Positions 41,296 to 41,343 of a stretch of DNA of 41,343 bases are shown here, one piece after another. The position numbers were made by a program, and so were the translations under genes. The stretch spans positions 1-41,343 of the forward strand of contig CACXAQ010000011.1 of NCBI GenBank assembly GCA_902765595.1, given 5' to 3'. How positions within the stretch are numbered: position 1 is the stretch's first letter; each line of letters begins with the position of its first letter. The notes under the pieces are model-generated. The model saw only the letters and a list, made by a program, of their open reading frames with translations, did no database searches and was not told the origin of the DNA. The stretch is from Oscillospiraceae bacterium (lineage in GTDB: Bacteria; Bacillota; Clostridia; Oscillospirales; Oscillospiraceae).

Positions 41296-41343
41296 TGTGT
41301 GTTTCTTTTTGCGTTCAAACAACGCTTTGTTCAAACGCCCTAT

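Overview
The window looks like chromosome from a GC-rich, anaerobic, low-oxygen-adapted Clostridium-class Firmicute, most likely an Oscillospiraceae-type gut bacterium. The reasons are a Gram-positive PolC-type replicative polymerase, the non-mevalonate enzyme IspG, an rnfCDGEAB operon in the clostridial order, FeoA-FeoB iron uptake with its Cys-rich partner, a czcD-type (NiCo) riboswitch, a TnpV gene, and strong AGGAGG-type ribosome binding sites with TTGACA/TATAAT promoters. I saw no rRNA, tRNA or CRISPR array. The species call is inference.

Layout. 1-7790 (minus) is the 5' part of a giant secreted protein of more than 2,590 residues that runs off the left edge; it holds tandem beta-rich repeats and a PHP-type metallohydrolase. 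7950-10560 holds a YibE/F membrane protein, a DUF4867 protein and a Nudix hydrolase. 10565-13526 is a copper-export unit: CsoR repressor with its operator inside the promoter, and a CopA ATPase that carries an extra CopZ-like domain at its C-terminus. 13556-18827 is the complete Rnf ferredoxin:NAD oxidoreductase operon. 18963-20686 encodes a pseudokinase / transmembrane / C-type lectin protein. 20711-27622 holds a beta-CASP metallo-beta-lactamase RNase-like protein, PolC and IspG (ispG-polC operon).

27647-31545 is a ferrous-iron homeostasis locus: FeoA-FeoB and a Cys-rich membrane peptide on the plus strand (uptake), facing a cation diffusion facilitator on the minus strand (efflux) under a czcD-type riboswitch. 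Between them lies a ~235-bp cluster of perfect hairpins, two of which are near-identical and differ by a compensatory base-pair change.

From 31543 to 40442 all genes are on the minus strand and more accessory: a lipoprotein cyclophilin; a run of U32-like protein, DUF1349 protein, tiny ORF, LURP-one-like protein and a 62-residue protein; a TetR/rubredoxin-half chimera followed by a flavodoxin and a radical SAM protein; a remnant of corA; a YdeI-like protein; a PrsW-like protease; and an SGNH hydrolase followed by a conserved unknown. The right end (from ~40440) is gene-poor and leads into tnpV, suggesting the edge of a mobile element.

Most notable for follow-up: the pseudokinase-lectin receptor, the TetR-rubredoxin chimera, the CopA with a built-in and possibly separately translated CopZ, the riboswitch-controlled efflux gene facing feoAB, the hairpin cluster, and a 26-bp repeat shared by two gene leaders.
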